A stretch of 64,000 nt of DNA from Sphingobacteriaceae bacterium (GCA_947463785.1 CANHRG010000007.1:30013-94012), one strand, 5' to 3'; shown: positions 1 to 10,073, counted from the first letter of the stretch. Program-made: numbers and translations. The notes: a model not told the origin generated them from the letters alone.

Positions 1-63
1 GTTTAATAAAGTTGCAGCAGCACCTGCAGTAAGCGTTTGCTGAATAAATTTTCTACGTTGCAT
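1..63 (-). CDS. N-terminus of a Tat-exported protein (cut by window edge)
   Basis: Reading leftward from an ATG at 61-63, 21 codons stay open to the window edge. They begin Met-Gln-Arg-Arg-Lys-Phe-Ile and run into an Ala/Thr/Leu-rich stretch, which is the layout of a twin-arginine signal peptide. In Bacteroidota such starts are common on periplasmic oxidoreductases (Gfo/Idh/MocA type), sugar-phosphate isomerases and sulfatases, but nothing here identifies the enzyme. It diverges from the sugar operon that starts at 183, and the two share a 119-bp AT-rich intergenic region. Confidence 0.6.
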   Translation of the reverse strand, partial: MQRRKFIQQTLTAGAAATLLN

Positions 64-182
64 GATGTGATTCAGGTTTAAATTGGTGTTTTTAATATCA
101 GTTTCACTAAACAATGATTAATTTCGCATTAATTATAAAAAAATAGAAAATTTTATTCATCTATCTAAAATATACACAGCCA

Positions 183-1082
183 ATGAAACCTACTTTACTA
201 ATCTTAGCCGCCGGTATGGCGAGTCGTTATGGGAGCATGAAACAAACCGATGGTTTTGGCCCAAATGGTGAAACCATTATTGATTATTCTATTTACGACG
301 CAATTCAGGCAGGTTTTGGCAAAGTAGTTTTCATTATCAGAGAAGAGTTTGCCGATAATTTCAAGGCCATCTTTGAACCCAAATTAAAAGGGAAAATCGA
401 AACGGATTATGTTTTTCAATCGTACGATTTAACACCTTACGGGATTCAAACACCCATTGAGAGAGCGAAACCATGGGGAACCGCCCATGCCGTATTGGCT
501 GCTGCAGATGCCGTTAAGGAACCTTTCTGTGTAATCAATGCCGACGATTTTTACGGACGCGATTCGTACGAACAAATGGCCAAATTTTTGACTTCAGAAG
601 TAACGGATAAGCAGTATGCCTTGATGGGCTTCGAAATCAAAAAGACTTTATCCGATTACGGATCAGTTTCGCGTGGAGTGTGCGAAGTGGATGAACATGG
701 TCAACTGAAAGAAATCCATGAACGTACGCAGGTTTATTTTAAAGACGGAATAGCTGTTTACGAAGAGAATGGCATTGAAACCCCACTTAGCGAATCGAGC
801 AAAGCTTCTATGAATTTCTGGGGATTTACTCCTCAGGTATTTACAGATAGCAAAGACATGTTTGTCGAATTCGCTTTGGCAAATCAAGAAAATCCAAAAG
901 CAGAATTTTTTATTCCATTGGTTGCCGAAAAACTAATTGAATCTGGTAAAGCATCCTTCAAAGTGATTCCAACAGAAAGCAAATGGTTTGGAGTTACTTA
1001 CAAAGAAGATAAACCCATCGTACAACAAAGTATTGATGAATTAGTCAATTCTGGTGTTTATCCTAAGCAATTATGGAAATAA
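183..1082 (+). CDS. Sugar-phosphate nucleotidyltransferase family protein
   Basis: The 299-residue protein opens with the nucleotide-binding signature of the NTP_transferase fold (Leu-Ala-Ala-Gly at residues 8-11, then Arg15-Tyr-Gly and Lys20). A later Asn-Ala-Asp-Asp-Phe-Tyr motif near residue 117 would be the metal-binding Asp site. Members transfer a nucleotide from NTP to a sugar 1-phosphate in the cytoplasm. The sugar is not readable from sequence. Its last 10 bases overlap the start of the next gene, a sugar kinase-like phosphotransferase, so the pair could make a sugar 1-phosphate and activate it. First gene of a three-gene + strand operon with no Shine-Dalgarno. Confidence 0.82.
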   Translation: MKPTLLILAAGMASRYGSMKQTDGFGPNGETIIDYSIYDAIQAGFGKVVFIIREEFADNFKAIFEPKLKGKIETDYVFQSYDLTPYGIQTPIERAKPWGTAHAVLAAADAVKEPFCVINADDFYGRDSYEQMAKFLTSEVTDKQYALMGFEIKKTLSDYGSVSRGVCEVDEHGQLKEIHERTQVYFKDGIAVYEENGIETPLSESSKASMNFWGFTPQVFTDSKDMFVEFALANQENPKAEFFIPLVAEKLIESGKASFKVIPTESKWFGVTYKEDKPIVQQSIDELVNSGVYPKQLWK

Positions 1083-2146
1083 GTATTCCTCAGCAAGTCT
1101 GGGAATACTACGGGTTAAATCCGGCTAATTATCAAGTTAGTCGGGCAGCCTCTGGCCACATCAATCAAACGTTTATAGTGCTCGGCAAAAGTTTAGAGCA
1201 ATTATCTTGGGTAGTACAGCGCATCAATACTCAGGTATTTACCAATCCCGGAGCTATTGCGCAAAACATCAAATTGGCTGATAACCATTTAAAGAAACAC
1301 CACGCCGATTACCTGTTTATTGCCCCGATTCCGAATCGAAATGGAGAATTATTTTCCATTATTGATGGTCATTATTGGCGATTATTGCCCTATGTAACTA
1401 ATACCATCGCACTTGATGTTTTACAGCAACCCTTACAAGCTTACGAAGCAGCCAAACAATTCGGCAAACTGAGTCGCAATTTGGATGGTATAAATCCAGA
1501 AGGATTTCAAGCTACCATTCCCCGTTTCCACGATTTAGAATGGCGTAAAGAACAATTTGATCAGGCTTTATCTAGTGCTGATGAAGAACTAAAAATGAAT
1601 GCTTCGGTAGCTATTGAACTGGCAAATCAATTCAATAGCATTGTTAAAGATTTTAGTTCAGTAAAACATAATCTCCCGATACGGATCCTACACCACGATA
1701 CCAAAATCAGCAATGCCTTATTGGATAAACAAACTTTTGAAGGCAAATGTGTAATTGACTTAGACACCTTGATGCCCGGTTATTTCATCTCGGATTTAGG
1801 AGACATGATGCGCACCTATTTGTGTGCTTATGACGAAAATGAAGCCGATTTGGCAAAAATCACGATCCGTGAAGAATACTTCAGCGCCATGCTAAAAGGA
1901 TATTTGTCTGAAATGGGACATATCCTGAATGCAACTGAAAAGACTCTGATCTTGTTTTCTGGGAAATACATGATCTACATGCAAGCCTTGCGCTTTCTAA
2001 GCGATTATTTAGAAGGCAGCATCTACTACCCAATAGCTTACCCTAAACACAATTTGGATCGGTCTATGAACCAATTCCACTTGTTGGGTCAACTCTACGA
2101 AAAAGAAAAAATTCTGGAAGAGATTGTTTCCGAATGCTTAAATTGA
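1073..2146 (+). CDS. APH-fold phosphotransferase, probable N-acetylhexosamine or hexose 1-kinase
   Basis: This 357-residue cytoplasmic protein has the aminoglycoside-phosphotransferase kinase fold. The catalytic loop is His207-His-Asp209 with Asn214, and the metal-binding motif is Ile-Asp229-Leu-Asp231. The N-terminus around Ser-Gly-His-Ile-Asn-Gln-Thr resembles the NahK-like sugar kinase subgroup rather than antibiotic-resistance enzymes. It starts inside the upstream nucleotidyltransferase gene (ATG overlapping by 10 bases), implying translational coupling. Kinase plus nucleotidyltransferase is the arrangement of sugar-salvage loci such as the bifidobacterial lacto-N-biose cluster. The substrate is inferred, not shown. 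Confidence 0.75.
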   Translation: MEISIPQQVWEYYGLNPANYQVSRAASGHINQTFIVLGKSLEQLSWVVQRINTQVFTNPGAIAQNIKLADNHLKKHHADYLFIAPIPNRNGELFSIIDGHYWRLLPYVTNTIALDVLQQPLQAYEAAKQFGKLSRNLDGINPEGFQATIPRFHDLEWRKEQFDQALSSADEELKMNASVAIELANQFNSIVKDFSSVKHNLPIRILHHDTKISNALLDKQTFEGKCVIDLDTLMPGYFISDLGDMMRTYLCAYDENEADLAKITIREEYFSAMLKGYLSEMGHILNATEKTLILFSGKYMIYMQALRFLSDYLEGSIYYPIAYPKHNLDRSMNQFHLLGQLYEKEKILEEIVSECLN

Positions 2147-2162
2147 ACCATATTTACTCACC

Positions 2163-4574
2163 ATGTTGAAACCAAAATTCTTGATCGCCTGCCTGTTAGT
2201 GCTAACAAGCAGCGTCTCCTCCTATTCGCAAACCGGACATTTAAGCAGCCAATTAGGCAATTTCAAAACCCTAAATCAAACCGATCAGGGTGTCGTAATT
2301 ACTGCCGAAAACGGACAGCTAGCTATTCAGATCTATCAAGCTAATGTGGTTCGGATACGAGCGGTTCAAAACCAATTTAATCGCGATTCATCTTTTGCCG
2401 TCATTCAACAAGCTGGCAAGGGACTTTTGAAAAGTCTTGAAGAAAAAGGTGAAGAAATTATCTTAAAGACCGACTCCTTGAAGATTAGCATTAGCAAAAA
2501 TCCGCTAAGGCTTAATTTTTATCGATTAGCAGATGGCCAGTTCTTAAATGGCGACGATGAGCGCTTAGGCATTTCATGGAGTGGTACTCAGGTTACCAAT
2601 TTTAAGAAACTGCTGCCAGATGAACGCTTTATCGGACTTGGTGAAAAAACCGGAAACCTAAACCGAAGAGGCAGCAGTTATGTGAATTGGAACAGTGATG
2701 TTCCGGCTTACAGCCTCAATGCTGATCCATTATACAAAACCATTCCTTTTTACATTGGCTTACACGCAAAAAATAGTTACGGAATTTTCTTCGACAATAC
2801 GCACAAAACATTTTTCAACTTTGGGGCTTCTACTGATAATACCATGAGTTCTTTCGGTGCTGAGGACGGCGAACTAAATTATTATTTCTTTGGGGCTTCT
2901 TCGGTTAGCGGCTTGATTAAAGACTATACTTGGCTTACCGGTCGTATGGAAATGCCGCCGCTTTGGAGTTTAGGTTACCAGCAATGCCGGTGGAGCTATA
3001 AACCCGATACACAAGTTTTGGAGATTGCAAAAACCTTCCGGGATAAACAAATCCCTGCAGATGCTATTTACCTGGATATTGATTACATGGACGCCTATAA
3101 AATATTTACTTGGAGTCCGAAGAATTTTCCTAATCCTAAAGGAACCATCGACCAGCTGAAGAGCTGGGGTTTCCATGTGGTGACTATCGTTGATCCGGGC
3201 ATCAAAATCGAAAAAGGGTATAAGCAATACGATGAAGGCGTACAGAAGGATTATTTTGCAAAATACCCTTCGGGCGATTTTTATACGGGCAGTGTATGGC
3301 CCGGGCGTTGTCATTTCCCAGATTTTTACCGTCCGGAAGTTCGCAATTGGTGGGGTAAATCTTTCAGTTCGCTCACCGATAAGGGTGTAGAAGGATTTTG
3401 GAACGACATGAACGAACCTTCCGCCTGGGATCAAAACATCCCTGATCTGATCCAATTCGGTGACAAAGGCAAAGAAATGACCTTGAAAGAAGCTCGTAAT
3501 GCCTACGGCTTGCAAATGTCTAGAGCTACTTTCGAAGGCACCCGCGACTTGCTGGCCCGTCGGCCATTTGTGCTTACCAGAGCGGCTTATGCCGGTATTC
3601 AGCGGTATTCAGCAGTTTGGACGGGAGACAATGCATCCAGCGATGCACACATGTTGCTGGGGCAACGTTTGGTAAATAGTTTAGGCTTAAGCGGTGTACA
3701 AAACATCGGTGTAGATATTGGTGGATTCATCGGCAATCCATCGGGTGAATTGATGGCTCGCTGGAATTCATTGGGCGTTTACACTCCGATGTTCCGCAAC
3801 CATGCGGAAATTAATGCCCCTATGCGTGAACCTTGGCGTTTCGGACCTGAAATTGAGCAGATCATGAAGAAAGATATTGAGCAACGCTACCGTTTATTGC
3901 CGTATATCTACTCCACCTTCTACCAGGCTACACAAACCGGCATGCCTATATCTCGTTCATTGGCGATTAGCTATGCAACTGATGAGGCAATTTATCAGGA
4001 AAAATACCAGAATCAATTCCTATTTGGCGACAATATCTTAGTGGCACCGGTTGAAAGCAATAAAACCACCGTTGAGGTTTACCTACCAGAAGGAAAATGG
4101 TATCGTTTGAGCACCGACGAAGCTTTCGGCGGTAAACAAAGCATTCAGGCTGCTGCTCCATTAACCGATCTACCGGTATTTATCAAAGCAGGTGCTATCA
4201 TCCCAATGCAAAACGTGATTCAAAATACCAGTGAAAAAGGTGATGGTATTCTTACAGTGCATATTTGGAATGGTGAAATAGGCAACAGTTTTACTTATTA
4301 TGAAGATGATGGCAGTACTTATCAGAATGAAAAAGGAATATATTATCAAAGAGCCATTCGCTTTAACCCTGTACAAAAGCAGATCAACTTTGAGGTAGTT
4401 AAAGGCAGTTACAGCTCTCGCTTCCAGCAGATCAGACTCGTGTTACACGGATTTCCAAAAACACTAAAATCACTTAAATTGAATGGTAAAAGCGCTAAAT
4501 TAAATTTAGATGCTGAAGGGAATCAGACTGTATTAACAACTAATTCGAAAGGCGAAATTCGCGTCCAGTATTAA
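2163..4574 (+). CDS. Secreted glycoside hydrolase family 31 (alpha-glucosidase type)
   Basis: 803 residues with an N-terminal Sec signal peptide (hydrophobic core ending Ser-Tyr-Ser-Gln near residue 23), so periplasmic or outer-surface. The GH31 barrel shows the nucleophile motif Gly-Phe-Trp-Asn-Asp-Met-Asn-Glu-Pro with Asp415 and the acid/base motif Trp-Thr-Gly-Asp with Asp489. An N-terminal beta-sandwich precedes the barrel, and a C-terminal region with the Tyr-Tyr-Glu-Asp-Asp-Gly motif follows. Family members release alpha-linked glucose or xylose from oligosaccharides. It sits 16 bp after the kinase gene, so the released sugar could be phosphorylated and nucleotidylated by the two upstream products. 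That link is inference. Confidence 0.9.
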   Translation: MLKPKFLIACLLVLTSSVSSYSQTGHLSSQLGNFKTLNQTDQGVVITAENGQLAIQIYQANVVRIRAVQNQFNRDSSFAVIQQAGKGLLKSLEEKGEEIILKTDSLKISISKNPLRLNFYRLADGQFLNGDDERLGISWSGTQVTNFKKLLPDERFIGLGEKTGNLNRRGSSYVNWNSDVPAYSLNADPLYKTIPFYIGLHAKNSYGIFFDNTHKTFFNFGASTDNTMSSFGAEDGELNYYFFGASSVSGLIKDYTWLTGRMEMPPLWSLGYQQCRWSYKPDTQVLEIAKTFRDKQIPADAIYLDIDYMDAYKIFTWSPKNFPNPKGTIDQLKSWGFHVVTIVDPGIKIEKGYKQYDEGVQKDYFAKYPSGDFYTGSVWPGRCHFPDFYRPEVRNWWGKSFSSLTDKGVEGFWNDMNEPSAWDQNIPDLIQFGDKGKEMTLKEARNAYGLQMSRATFEGTRDLLARRPFVLTRAAYAGIQRYSAVWTGDNASSDAHMLLGQRLVNSLGLSGVQNIGVDIGGFIGNPSGELMARWNSLGVYTPMFRNHAEINAPMREPWRFGPEIEQIMKKDIEQRYRLLPYIYSTFYQATQTGMPISRSLAISYATDEAIYQEKYQNQFLFGDNILVAPVESNKTTVEVYLPEGKWYRLSTDEAFGGKQSIQAAAPLTDLPVFIKAGAIIPMQNVIQNTSEKGDGILTVHIWNGEIGNSFTYYEDDGSTYQNEKGIYYQRAIRFNPVQKQINFEVVKGSYSSRFQQIRLVLHGFPKTLKSLKLNGKSAKLNLDAEGNQTVLTTNSKGEIRVQY

Positions 4575-4586
4575 AAAGCACGACAT

Positions 4587-4622
4587 AAAAAAAGCCCCCG
4601 GCATTTCCGGGGGCTTTTTTTT
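4587..4622. terminator. Bidirectional intrinsic terminator
   Basis: A GC-rich hairpin (arms agcccccgg and tccgggggct, short loop) is flanked by an A-run on the left and a T-run on the right. It lies between the convergent GH31 gene and dnaK and can end transcription from both sides. Confidence 0.9.
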
Positions 4623-4637
4623 AATGAAGCTAATCTA

Positions 4638-6539
4638 TTACTTCTTATCGTCTTCTTTTACTTCTTCGAAATCTACATCGGTTACTTCATCGCCTCCGGT
4701 AGCACCGTCGGCTGGAGCACCTTGGGCACCCGCTTCCTGAGTAGCTTTGTACATTTCTTCCGAAGCGGCATTCCAAGCTTCTTGAAGCTCGTTTTGTGCA
4801 GTTTCGATATCAGCAAAGTTTTTAGCAGCATAGGCATCTTTCAGCTTTTTCAAACCATCCTCAATCGGGGTTTTCTTATCTGCAGAAATCTTATCACCAT
4901 ACTCTTTCAACTGTTTCTCGGTAGAGAAAATCAGTGCATCGGCTGCATTTAACTTATCGATTTCTTCTTTTGCTTTTTTATCAGCTTCAGCATTTGCTTC
5001 CGCCTCGTCTTTCATTTTCTTGATCTCTTCTTCGGTCAAGCCAGATGAAGCCTCAATACGGATTTTTTGCTCTTTACCAGTTGCTTTATCCTGAGCACTT
5101 ACGTGCAGAATACCGTTGGCATCAATATCGAAAGTAACTTCAATTTGAGGAACTCCACGAGGTGCTGGTGGCAATCCATCTAAGTGGAAACGACCGATCG
5201 TGCGGTTCTGATTCGCCATTGGGCGCTCACCTTGCAAAATGTGAATCTCTACCGAAGGCTGATTATCAGAAGCTGTAGAGAAAATTTCTGATTTTTTAGT
5301 TGGGATGGTGGTATTGGCTTCAATCAATTTAGTCATTACACCACCCATGGTTTCAATACCTAAAGAAAGTGGCGTAACATCTAACAACAATACATCCTTC
5401 ACTTCTCCGGTTAATACACCACCCTGAATAGCCGCACCAATTGCTACTACCTCATCTGGATTTACTCCTTTTGAAGGCTCTTTACCAAAGAATGCTTTTA
5501 CTGCATCTTGGATTGCCGGAATACGGGTTGAACCACCCACCAGGATTATCTCATCGATATCTGTAGTTTTTAATCCAGCATTTTTCAATGCTGATTTACA
5601 TGGGTCAATGGTTCTCTTGATCAAACTTTCGGCCAATTGCTCGAATTTGGCACGGCTTAACGTACGCACCAAGTGTTTCGGACCGCTTTGATCGGCAGTA
5701 ATATAAGGTAGGTTAATTTCTGTTTGCGTTGAGCTTGATAACTCGATTTTAGCTTTTTCAGCAGCTTCTTTCAAACGCTGTAAAGCCATTGGGTCCTGAT
5801 GAAGGTCCATACCGTTTTCGGCTTTGAACTCTTCAGCCAGCCACTCAATAATAACATGGTCAAAGTCGTCACCACCCAGGTGTGTGTCACCGTCAGTAGC
5901 TTTTACTTCAAACACACCATCACCCAATTCCAAAACTGAAACGTCGTGAGTACCACCACCGCAGTCAAACACCACAATTTTCATTTCCTTACCAGCTTTG
6001 TCTAAACCATAAGCTAAGGCTGCAGCAGTTGGCTCGTTGATGATACGTTTTACGTTCAATCCGGCAATTTCACCAGCTTCTTTGGTAGCCTGACGCTGAG
6101 CATCATTAAAATAAGCGGGTACGGTAATTACCGCTTCGGTTACTTCCTGACCCAAAAAATCTTCAGCCGTTTTTTTCATCTTCTGCAAAATCATCGCAGA
6201 AATTTCTTGTGGGGTATATTTGCGGTCATCGATCTCAACACGAGGCGTATTATTGTCTCCCTTCACTACTTTGTAGGGCACTCTTGAAATTTCTTTCTTC
6301 ACCTCATCAAAACTATTACCCATGAAGCGTTTGATAGAAGAAATGGTTTTTTGAGGGTTCGTGATGGCCTGACGTTTCGCCGGGTCACCAACCTTACGTT
6401 CTCCATTTTCTACAAAAGCTACTACTGAAGGGGTTGTACGTTTACCTTCACTGTTTGCAATAACCACTGGCTCATTGCCTTCCATAACCGAAACGCAAGA
6501 GTTGGTTGTTCCTAAGTCGATACCAATAATTTTTGACAT
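4638..6539 (-). CDS. dnaK: Hsp70 chaperone DnaK
   Basis: Full-length DnaK (633 residues). The ATPase domain starts with Gly-Ile-Asp-Leu-Gly-Thr-Thr-Asn-Ser and contains the second phosphate motif Val-Phe-Asp-Cys-Gly-Gly-Gly-Thr. The interdomain linker Asp-Val-Leu-Leu-Leu-Asp-Val-Thr-Pro is followed by the substrate-binding domain and a helical lid. The C-terminus is acidic (Val-Asp-Phe-Glu-Glu-Val then Asp/Lys), a variant of the usual tail. It folds nascent and stressed proteins with DnaJ and GrpE, neither of which is adjacent. No CIRCE inverted repeat is visible upstream. Confidence 0.99.
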   Translation of the reverse strand: MSKIIGIDLGTTNSCVSVMEGNEPVVIANSEGKRTTPSVVAFVENGERKVGDPAKRQAITNPQKTISSIKRFMGNSFDEVKKEISRVPYKVVKGDNNTPRVEIDDRKYTPQEISAMILQKMKKTAEDFLGQEVTEAVITVPAYFNDAQRQATKEAGEIAGLNVKRIINEPTAAALAYGLDKAGKEMKIVVFDCGGGTHDVSVLELGDGVFEVKATDGDTHLGGDDFDHVIIEWLAEEFKAENGMDLHQDPMALQRLKEAAEKAKIELSSSTQTEINLPYITADQSGPKHLVRTLSRAKFEQLAESLIKRTIDPCKSALKNAGLKTTDIDEIILVGGSTRIPAIQDAVKAFFGKEPSKGVNPDEVVAIGAAIQGGVLTGEVKDVLLLDVTPLSLGIETMGGVMTKLIEANTTIPTKKSEIFSTASDNQPSVEIHILQGERPMANQNRTIGRFHLDGLPPAPRGVPQIEVTFDIDANGILHVSAQDKATGKEQKIRIEASSGLTEEEIKKMKDEAEANAEADKKAKEEIDKLNAADALIFSTEKQLKEYGDKISADKKTPIEDGLKKLKDAYAAKNFADIETAQNELQEAWNAASEEMYKATQEAGAQGAPADGATGGDEVTDVDFEEVKEDDKK

Positions 6540-6566
6540 GTTATTTTCCTTTTAAAATGATTCGTT

Positions 6567-6594
6567 CAAAATAGAATCACAATGGCTTAATCAA
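6567..6594 (-). promoter_or_regulatory. Candidate dnaK promoter
   Basis: On the - strand a TTG is followed after 18 bases by TATTTTG, one base short of the Bacteroidota -7 consensus TAnnTTTG. It lies about 30 bases before the dnaK start. Weak match. Confidence 0.35.
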
Positions 6595-6649
6595 GCATGA
6601 TGCCAAGCTAAAAAGGAAAACAATTTGGCAGTATTGATACAAATTGCAT

Positions 6650-6681
6650 AAAAAAGCCATCCCATCAGGTGACAGGATGGC
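6650..6681 (-). terminator. Intrinsic terminator of the small lipoprotein gene
   Basis: On the - strand a 7-bp stem (gccatcc / ggatggc) is followed by a T-run, 19 bases after the stop codon of the gene ending at 6700. Confidence 0.75.
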
Positions 6682-6699
6682 AGAAATTAATTAATTGTA

Positions 6700-7128
6700 T
6701 CAAGGTTTGGAGAGCGTATATTTAACAATGTGCTGAATTCCACCTACGGTTTCAAGCGCTGTCAGTGTTAGGGAATTTGCCCCAAATAGAACCTCAAAAT
6801 TATTGGCATTCAAAGATGGAATGCTGATGTGCGAATCATCAATTACGAGCCATTCTGCTGTAGTGGCTCCAGATCCACTTTCATCAGAAATAAAGTTATC
6901 TGCATTACCATCCTTAAATTCCATAAAAGCTCCTGGAGGAAAATTTGCAGAATAATCGGTTTGCGGATCAGCTGGAATCTGATAGTCTTCGAATTTAGTT
7001 AAAGTCCACTTACCCAAAAGTTTGGTTTTTAAACTAGGGGTGGGTTCACTTTTCTTGCAAGAACCCATTGCAAACACCAACAGAAAGAACGAGAGAATAA
7101 AAAATAGCTTTTTCATAATTTTCGACAT
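6700..7128 (-). CDS. Small lipoprotein, lipocalin-like
   Basis: A 142-residue protein with a lipoprotein signal peptide ending Met-Gly-Ser-Cys-Lys-Lys, so acylated and probably exported to the outer membrane. The mature part begins with a Leu-Leu-Gly-Lys-Trp-Thr-Leu motif seen at the first strand of the lipocalin-like (DUF4923/DUF5004-type) small lipoproteins of Bacteroidota; the family assignment is by resemblance only. Two in-frame ATGs (7128 and 7116) are possible starts. It has its own terminator, so it is probably monocistronic. Function unknown. Confidence 0.7.
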   Translation of the reverse strand: MSKIMKKLFFILSFFLLVFAMGSCKKSEPTPSLKTKLLGKWTLTKFEDYQIPADPQTDYSANFPPGAFMEFKDGNADNFISDESGSGATTAEWLVIDDSHISIPSLNANNFEVLFGANSLTLTALETVGGIQHIVKYTLSKP

Positions 7129-7217
7129 TTAATTAAATACGTAGTCAAATGTCATTAAAGCTTCTTTATAAAACCATCAAATACTGATAAAATGACGGTT
7201 TAAGACGATAAGTAAAC

Positions 7218-7250
7218 AAAAAAAAGCCCCGAACAGTTGTTCGGGGCTTT
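7218..7250 (-). terminator. Terminator of the alpha ribosomal operon
   Basis: A strong hairpin (arms aaagccccgaac and gttcggggcttt) followed on the - strand by a run of eight T. It lies 24 bases after the rplQ stop and marks the end of the S10-spc-alpha transcript. Confidence 0.9.
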
Positions 7251-7273
7251 CGTCATAAATACTATTGGATGTA

Positions 7274-7867
7274 TTATTCTTCCGTTTTTTCGTCAGCTGA
7301 ATTTTCTTTAGCAGCAGGTGTTTCTTCAACAGCTGGGGCAGCTTCTTCCACTACCGGGATGGCTTCTTCAACTGGAGCTTCCACTACTTCTTCTGCTTTA
7401 GCTGTTGCTGCAGGTGCAGCAGTTTCAGCTTTTGCTTTAGAAGCACCTGAACCACGACGGCGAGTAGCTTTCTTACCTACTTTAGAGCCATCGTTTTGTG
7501 AAAATGCAGTATTGTAATCTACTAATTCAATCAATGCCATTTCGGCGTTATCACCTAATCGATTACCCAATTTAATAATACGGGTATAACCACCTGGACG
7601 GTTAGCTACTTTCTCAGCAACTTCGCGGAACAAAATAGTTACGGTTTCTTTATCTTTCAAATAACTAAATACGGTACGACGAGAATGCGTAGTATCGTTT
7701 TTAGATTTGGTAATTAAGGGTTCTACATAGGTACGTAAAGCTTTTGCTTTAGCCAATGTAGTGGTAATGCGCTTGTGCAAGATAAGCGAAGAGGCCATAT
7801 TGGCCAACATAGCCTTACGATGTGAATCGGTACGGCCTAAGTGATTGATTTTTTTTCCGTGTCTCAT
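7274..7867 (-). CDS. rplQ: 50S ribosomal protein L17 with acidic C-terminal extension
   Basis: Residues 1-120 are a standard L17 (His-Leu-Gly-Arg-Thr-Asp-Ser-His-Arg near the start), which sits near the peptide exit of the 50S subunit. Usual bacterial L17 is about 115-130 residues; this one is 197. The extra C-terminal part first carries a basic patch (Arg-Arg-Arg-Gly-Ser-Gly) and then about 60 residues almost entirely Ala, Glu, Val, Pro and Thr. Such tails occur in other Bacteroidota L17 proteins and have no assigned function. Last gene of the alpha operon, 80 bp after rpoA. Confidence 0.97.
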   Translation of the reverse strand: MRHGKKINHLGRTDSHRKAMLANMASSLILHKRITTTLAKAKALRTYVEPLITKSKNDTTHSRRTVFSYLKDKETVTILFREVAEKVANRPGGYTRIIKLGNRLGDNAEMALIELVDYNTAFSQNDGSKVGKKATRRRGSGASKAKAETAAPAATAKAEEVVEAPVEEAIPVVEEAAPAVEETPAAKENSADEKTEE

Positions 7868-7947
7868 TTTCGTTTAAATTTTCGTGATCATACCGTTCAG
7901 CTCATCGGCGAAGGAATTATGAACACGTCGCTTATTAATTGTATTAA

Positions 7948-8940
7948 TTATTCTTCGTCTAATTTAAATTTAGACAAGTTCATGCCGAAAGAAAGGCCTT
8001 TTGATTTTACTAAGTCCTGAATTTCGGTTAATGACTTTTTACCAAAGTTTCTGAATTTCAACATGTCGGCTACGTCGTAGGATACCAACTCAGCCAGCGT
8101 ACGGATATCAGCTGCTTTTAAGCAGTTCAAAGCACGTACAGATAGATCCAAATCAACCAATTCGGTTTTCAAGATCTTACGCATGTGCAAGATTTCTTCG
8201 TCCACCTCTTTAGTTTCTTCTTTAGCTTGTGATTCCAACATGATGTTCTCATCAGAGAATAACATGAAGTGGTGAATCAAAATTTTAGCAGCTTCTTTCA
8301 AGGCATCTTCCGGGTGGATAGATCCGTCGGTAGAAATATCTAATACCAATTTCTCGTAGTCGGTTTTTTGCTCAACACGATAGTTTTCGATGGTATATTT
8401 TACGTTCTTGATTGGCGTATAGATAGAATCGATAGCGATTACACCTACCACAGCATCTTGATTTTTATTCTCTTCTGCAGAAATGTATCCACGGCCTTTA
8501 TTAACCGTCAATTCGATTTCTAATGTCACATTGCTTTCCATGTTACAAACCACTAAATCAGGGTTCAACACGGTAAAGTTGTTAGAGAATTTAGTGATGT
8601 CTCCGGCTTTGAACTGATCTTGGCCATTGATGATCACGAAGATTTTTTCAGAATCGCCAGACTCGCCGGTTTTCTTAAAACGAACCTGTTTTAAATTCAA
8701 AATGATCTCGGTAACATCTTCAACCACACCTTTGATGGTCGAAAACTCATGAGATACACCTGAAAAACGTACAGAAGTGATTGCATAACCTTCTAAAGAA
8801 GATAACAAGATTCTGCGCAAAGCATTACCAATGGTAACACCAAAACCAGGTTCTAATGGACGAAATTCGAAAGTACCATCGAAATCAGTTGATTTCTGCA
8901 TGATTACTTTATCGGGTTTCTGAAATGCTAAAATTGCCAT
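7948..8940 (-). CDS. rpoA: RNA polymerase alpha subunit
   Basis: 330 residues. The N-terminal domain, needed for dimerisation and beta/beta' assembly, contains [14 protein letters not shown]. After an acidic linker, the C-terminal domain includes [11 protein letters not shown] and the helix-hairpin Phe-Gly-Lys-Lys-Ser-Leu. The C-terminal domain binds UP-element DNA and activators in other bacteria. Position between rpsD and rplQ is the canonical alpha operon order. Confidence 0.99.
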   Translation of the reverse strand: MAILAFQKPDKVIMQKSTDFDGTFEFRPLEPGFGVTIGNALRRILLSSLEGYAITSVRFSGVSHEFSTIKGVVEDVTEIILNLKQVRFKKTGESGDSEKIFVIINGQDQFKAGDITKFSNNFTVLNPDLVVCNMESNVTLEIELTVNKGRGYISAEENKNQDAVVGVIAIDSIYTPIKNVKYTIENYRVEQKTDYEKLVLDISTDGSIHPEDALKEAAKILIHHFMLFSDENIMLESQAKEETKEVDEEILHMRKILKTELVDLDLSVRALNCLKAADIRTLAELVSYDVADMLKFRNFGKKSLTEIQDLVKSKGLSFGMNLSKFKLDEE

Positions 8941-9008
8941 TATATCGTGTTAATTTTAATGTAAATGTTAAACTGAAAATCCCGGGTACTAAACCCAGGA
9001 AATTCATA

Positions 9009-9617
9009 TTATTTAGAGTACAACTCGACGATTAAGTTTTCCTTAATGTTTTCAGGAATCTCATCGCGGTTTGGATAGTTTAAGAATGTACCGCTCAATT
9101 GATCGGCATCCCAAGCTAACCAGCTGTATTTATTGATTTTTCTTCCAGCTACCGAATTGGTAATGGCTTCTAACGTTTTAGAACGCTCACGAACTGCAAT
9201 TACGTCACCTGAACGAACTGCAAATGAAGCAATATTTACCACTTCGCCGTTTACGGTAATGTGTTTGTGACCTACCAACTGACGGGCAGCTGAACGGGTG
9301 GGTGCAATACCTAAGCGGTAAACCACATTATCTAAACGAGCTTCTAAGAACTTTAATAAGTTCTCGCCAGTGATACCTTCTTTAGCAGAAGCTTTATGAA
9401 ATAAGTTTTCGAATTGACGCTCTAATACACCGTAAGTGTATTTAACTTTTTGCTTCTCTTGCAACTGAACAGCGTATTCGGATTGTTTACCTCTACGCTT
9501 TGAAGGACCGTGCATACCTGGTCCGTAATTTTTTCTTTCTAATGCCTTATCAGGACCAAAAATTGGCTCTCTGAATCTACGGGCGATTTTGGACTTAGGT
9601 CCGGTGTATCTTGCCAT
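9009..9617 (-). CDS. rpsD: 30S ribosomal protein S4
   Basis: S4 nucleates assembly of the 16S rRNA 5' domain. The start is taken at the ATG at 9615-9617, giving Met-Ala-Arg-Tyr-Thr-Gly-Pro and 202 residues. The frame stays open nine codons further upstream, but that stretch has no family counterpart. The S4 RNA-binding domain ([10 protein letters not shown]) is near residue 110. No N-terminal cysteine zinc knuckle is present, so it is the zinc-free type. In E. coli S4 represses the alpha operon; no such site could be identified here. Confidence 0.98.
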   Translation of the reverse strand: MARYTGPKSKIARRFREPIFGPDKALERKNYGPGMHGPSKRRGKQSEYAVQLQEKQKVKYTYGVLERQFENLFHKASAKEGITGENLLKFLEARLDNVVYRLGIAPTRSAARQLVGHKHITVNGEVVNIASFAVRSGDVIAVRERSKTLEAITNSVAGRKINKYSWLAWDADQLSGTFLNYPNRDEIPENIKENLIVELYSK

Positions 9618-9683
9618 GTTGTGTTGTTTTAAAGTATCGTGCAACCTATAGTTGCCGAATCTTAGCTTTAAAAAATTAGTGAA

Positions 9684-10073
9684 TTAAACTCTTCTACGTT
9701 TTGGAGGACGACAGCCGTTATGTGGCAGCGGAGTAATATCTTTAATCGATGTTACTTCAATTCCTACGGTTTGTAACGTACGGATAGCTGATTCGCGACC
9801 AGAACCCGGACCTTTTACAAATACTTCTACTTTACGCAAACCTAAATCAAAAGCTACTTTACCGCAATCGGAAGCAGCCTGACCGGCAGCGTAGGGAGTA
9901 TTCTTTTTAGAACCTTTGAAACCCATTTTACCGGCAGAAGACCAAGAAATGGTTTGACCTTGGTTATTGGTAAGGGTTACAATGATATTGTTGAAAGTAG
10001 CATTGATGTGTGCCTGACCTACAGGTTCAATTACAACAATACGTTTTTTGGTTACTTTTTTAGTTTTAGCCAT
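9684..10073 (-). CDS. rpsK: 30S ribosomal protein S11
   Basis: 129 residues, slightly basic N-terminus, with the conserved Gly-Pro-Gly-Ser-Gly-Arg-Glu-Ser-Ala motif and the C-terminal [11 protein letters not shown]. The protein sits at the 30S platform near the mRNA exit. It follows rpsM after 126 bp, an unusually wide gap for this operon, in which no ORF, clear terminator or consensus promoter is visible. Confidence 0.99.
   Translation of the reverse strand: MAKTKKVTKKRIVVIEPVGQAHINATFNNIIVTLTNNQGQTISWSSAGKMGFKGSKKNTPYAAGQAASDCGKVAFDLGLRKVEVFVKGPGSGRESAIRTLQTVGIEVTSIKDITPLPHNGCRPPKRRRV

Noticed and set aside
1073..2146. Aminoglycoside-resistance phosphotransferase
   Set aside because: The fold is shared, but the motifs and operon context fit a sugar kinase; no sign of a resistance gene.
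6540..6600. CIRCE operator before dnaK
   Set aside because: No TTAGCACTC / GAGTGCTAA inverted repeat is present.
9618..9644. Nine extra N-terminal codons for rpsD
   Set aside because: All S4 proteins begin at Met-Ala-Arg-Tyr; the extension has no counterpart.
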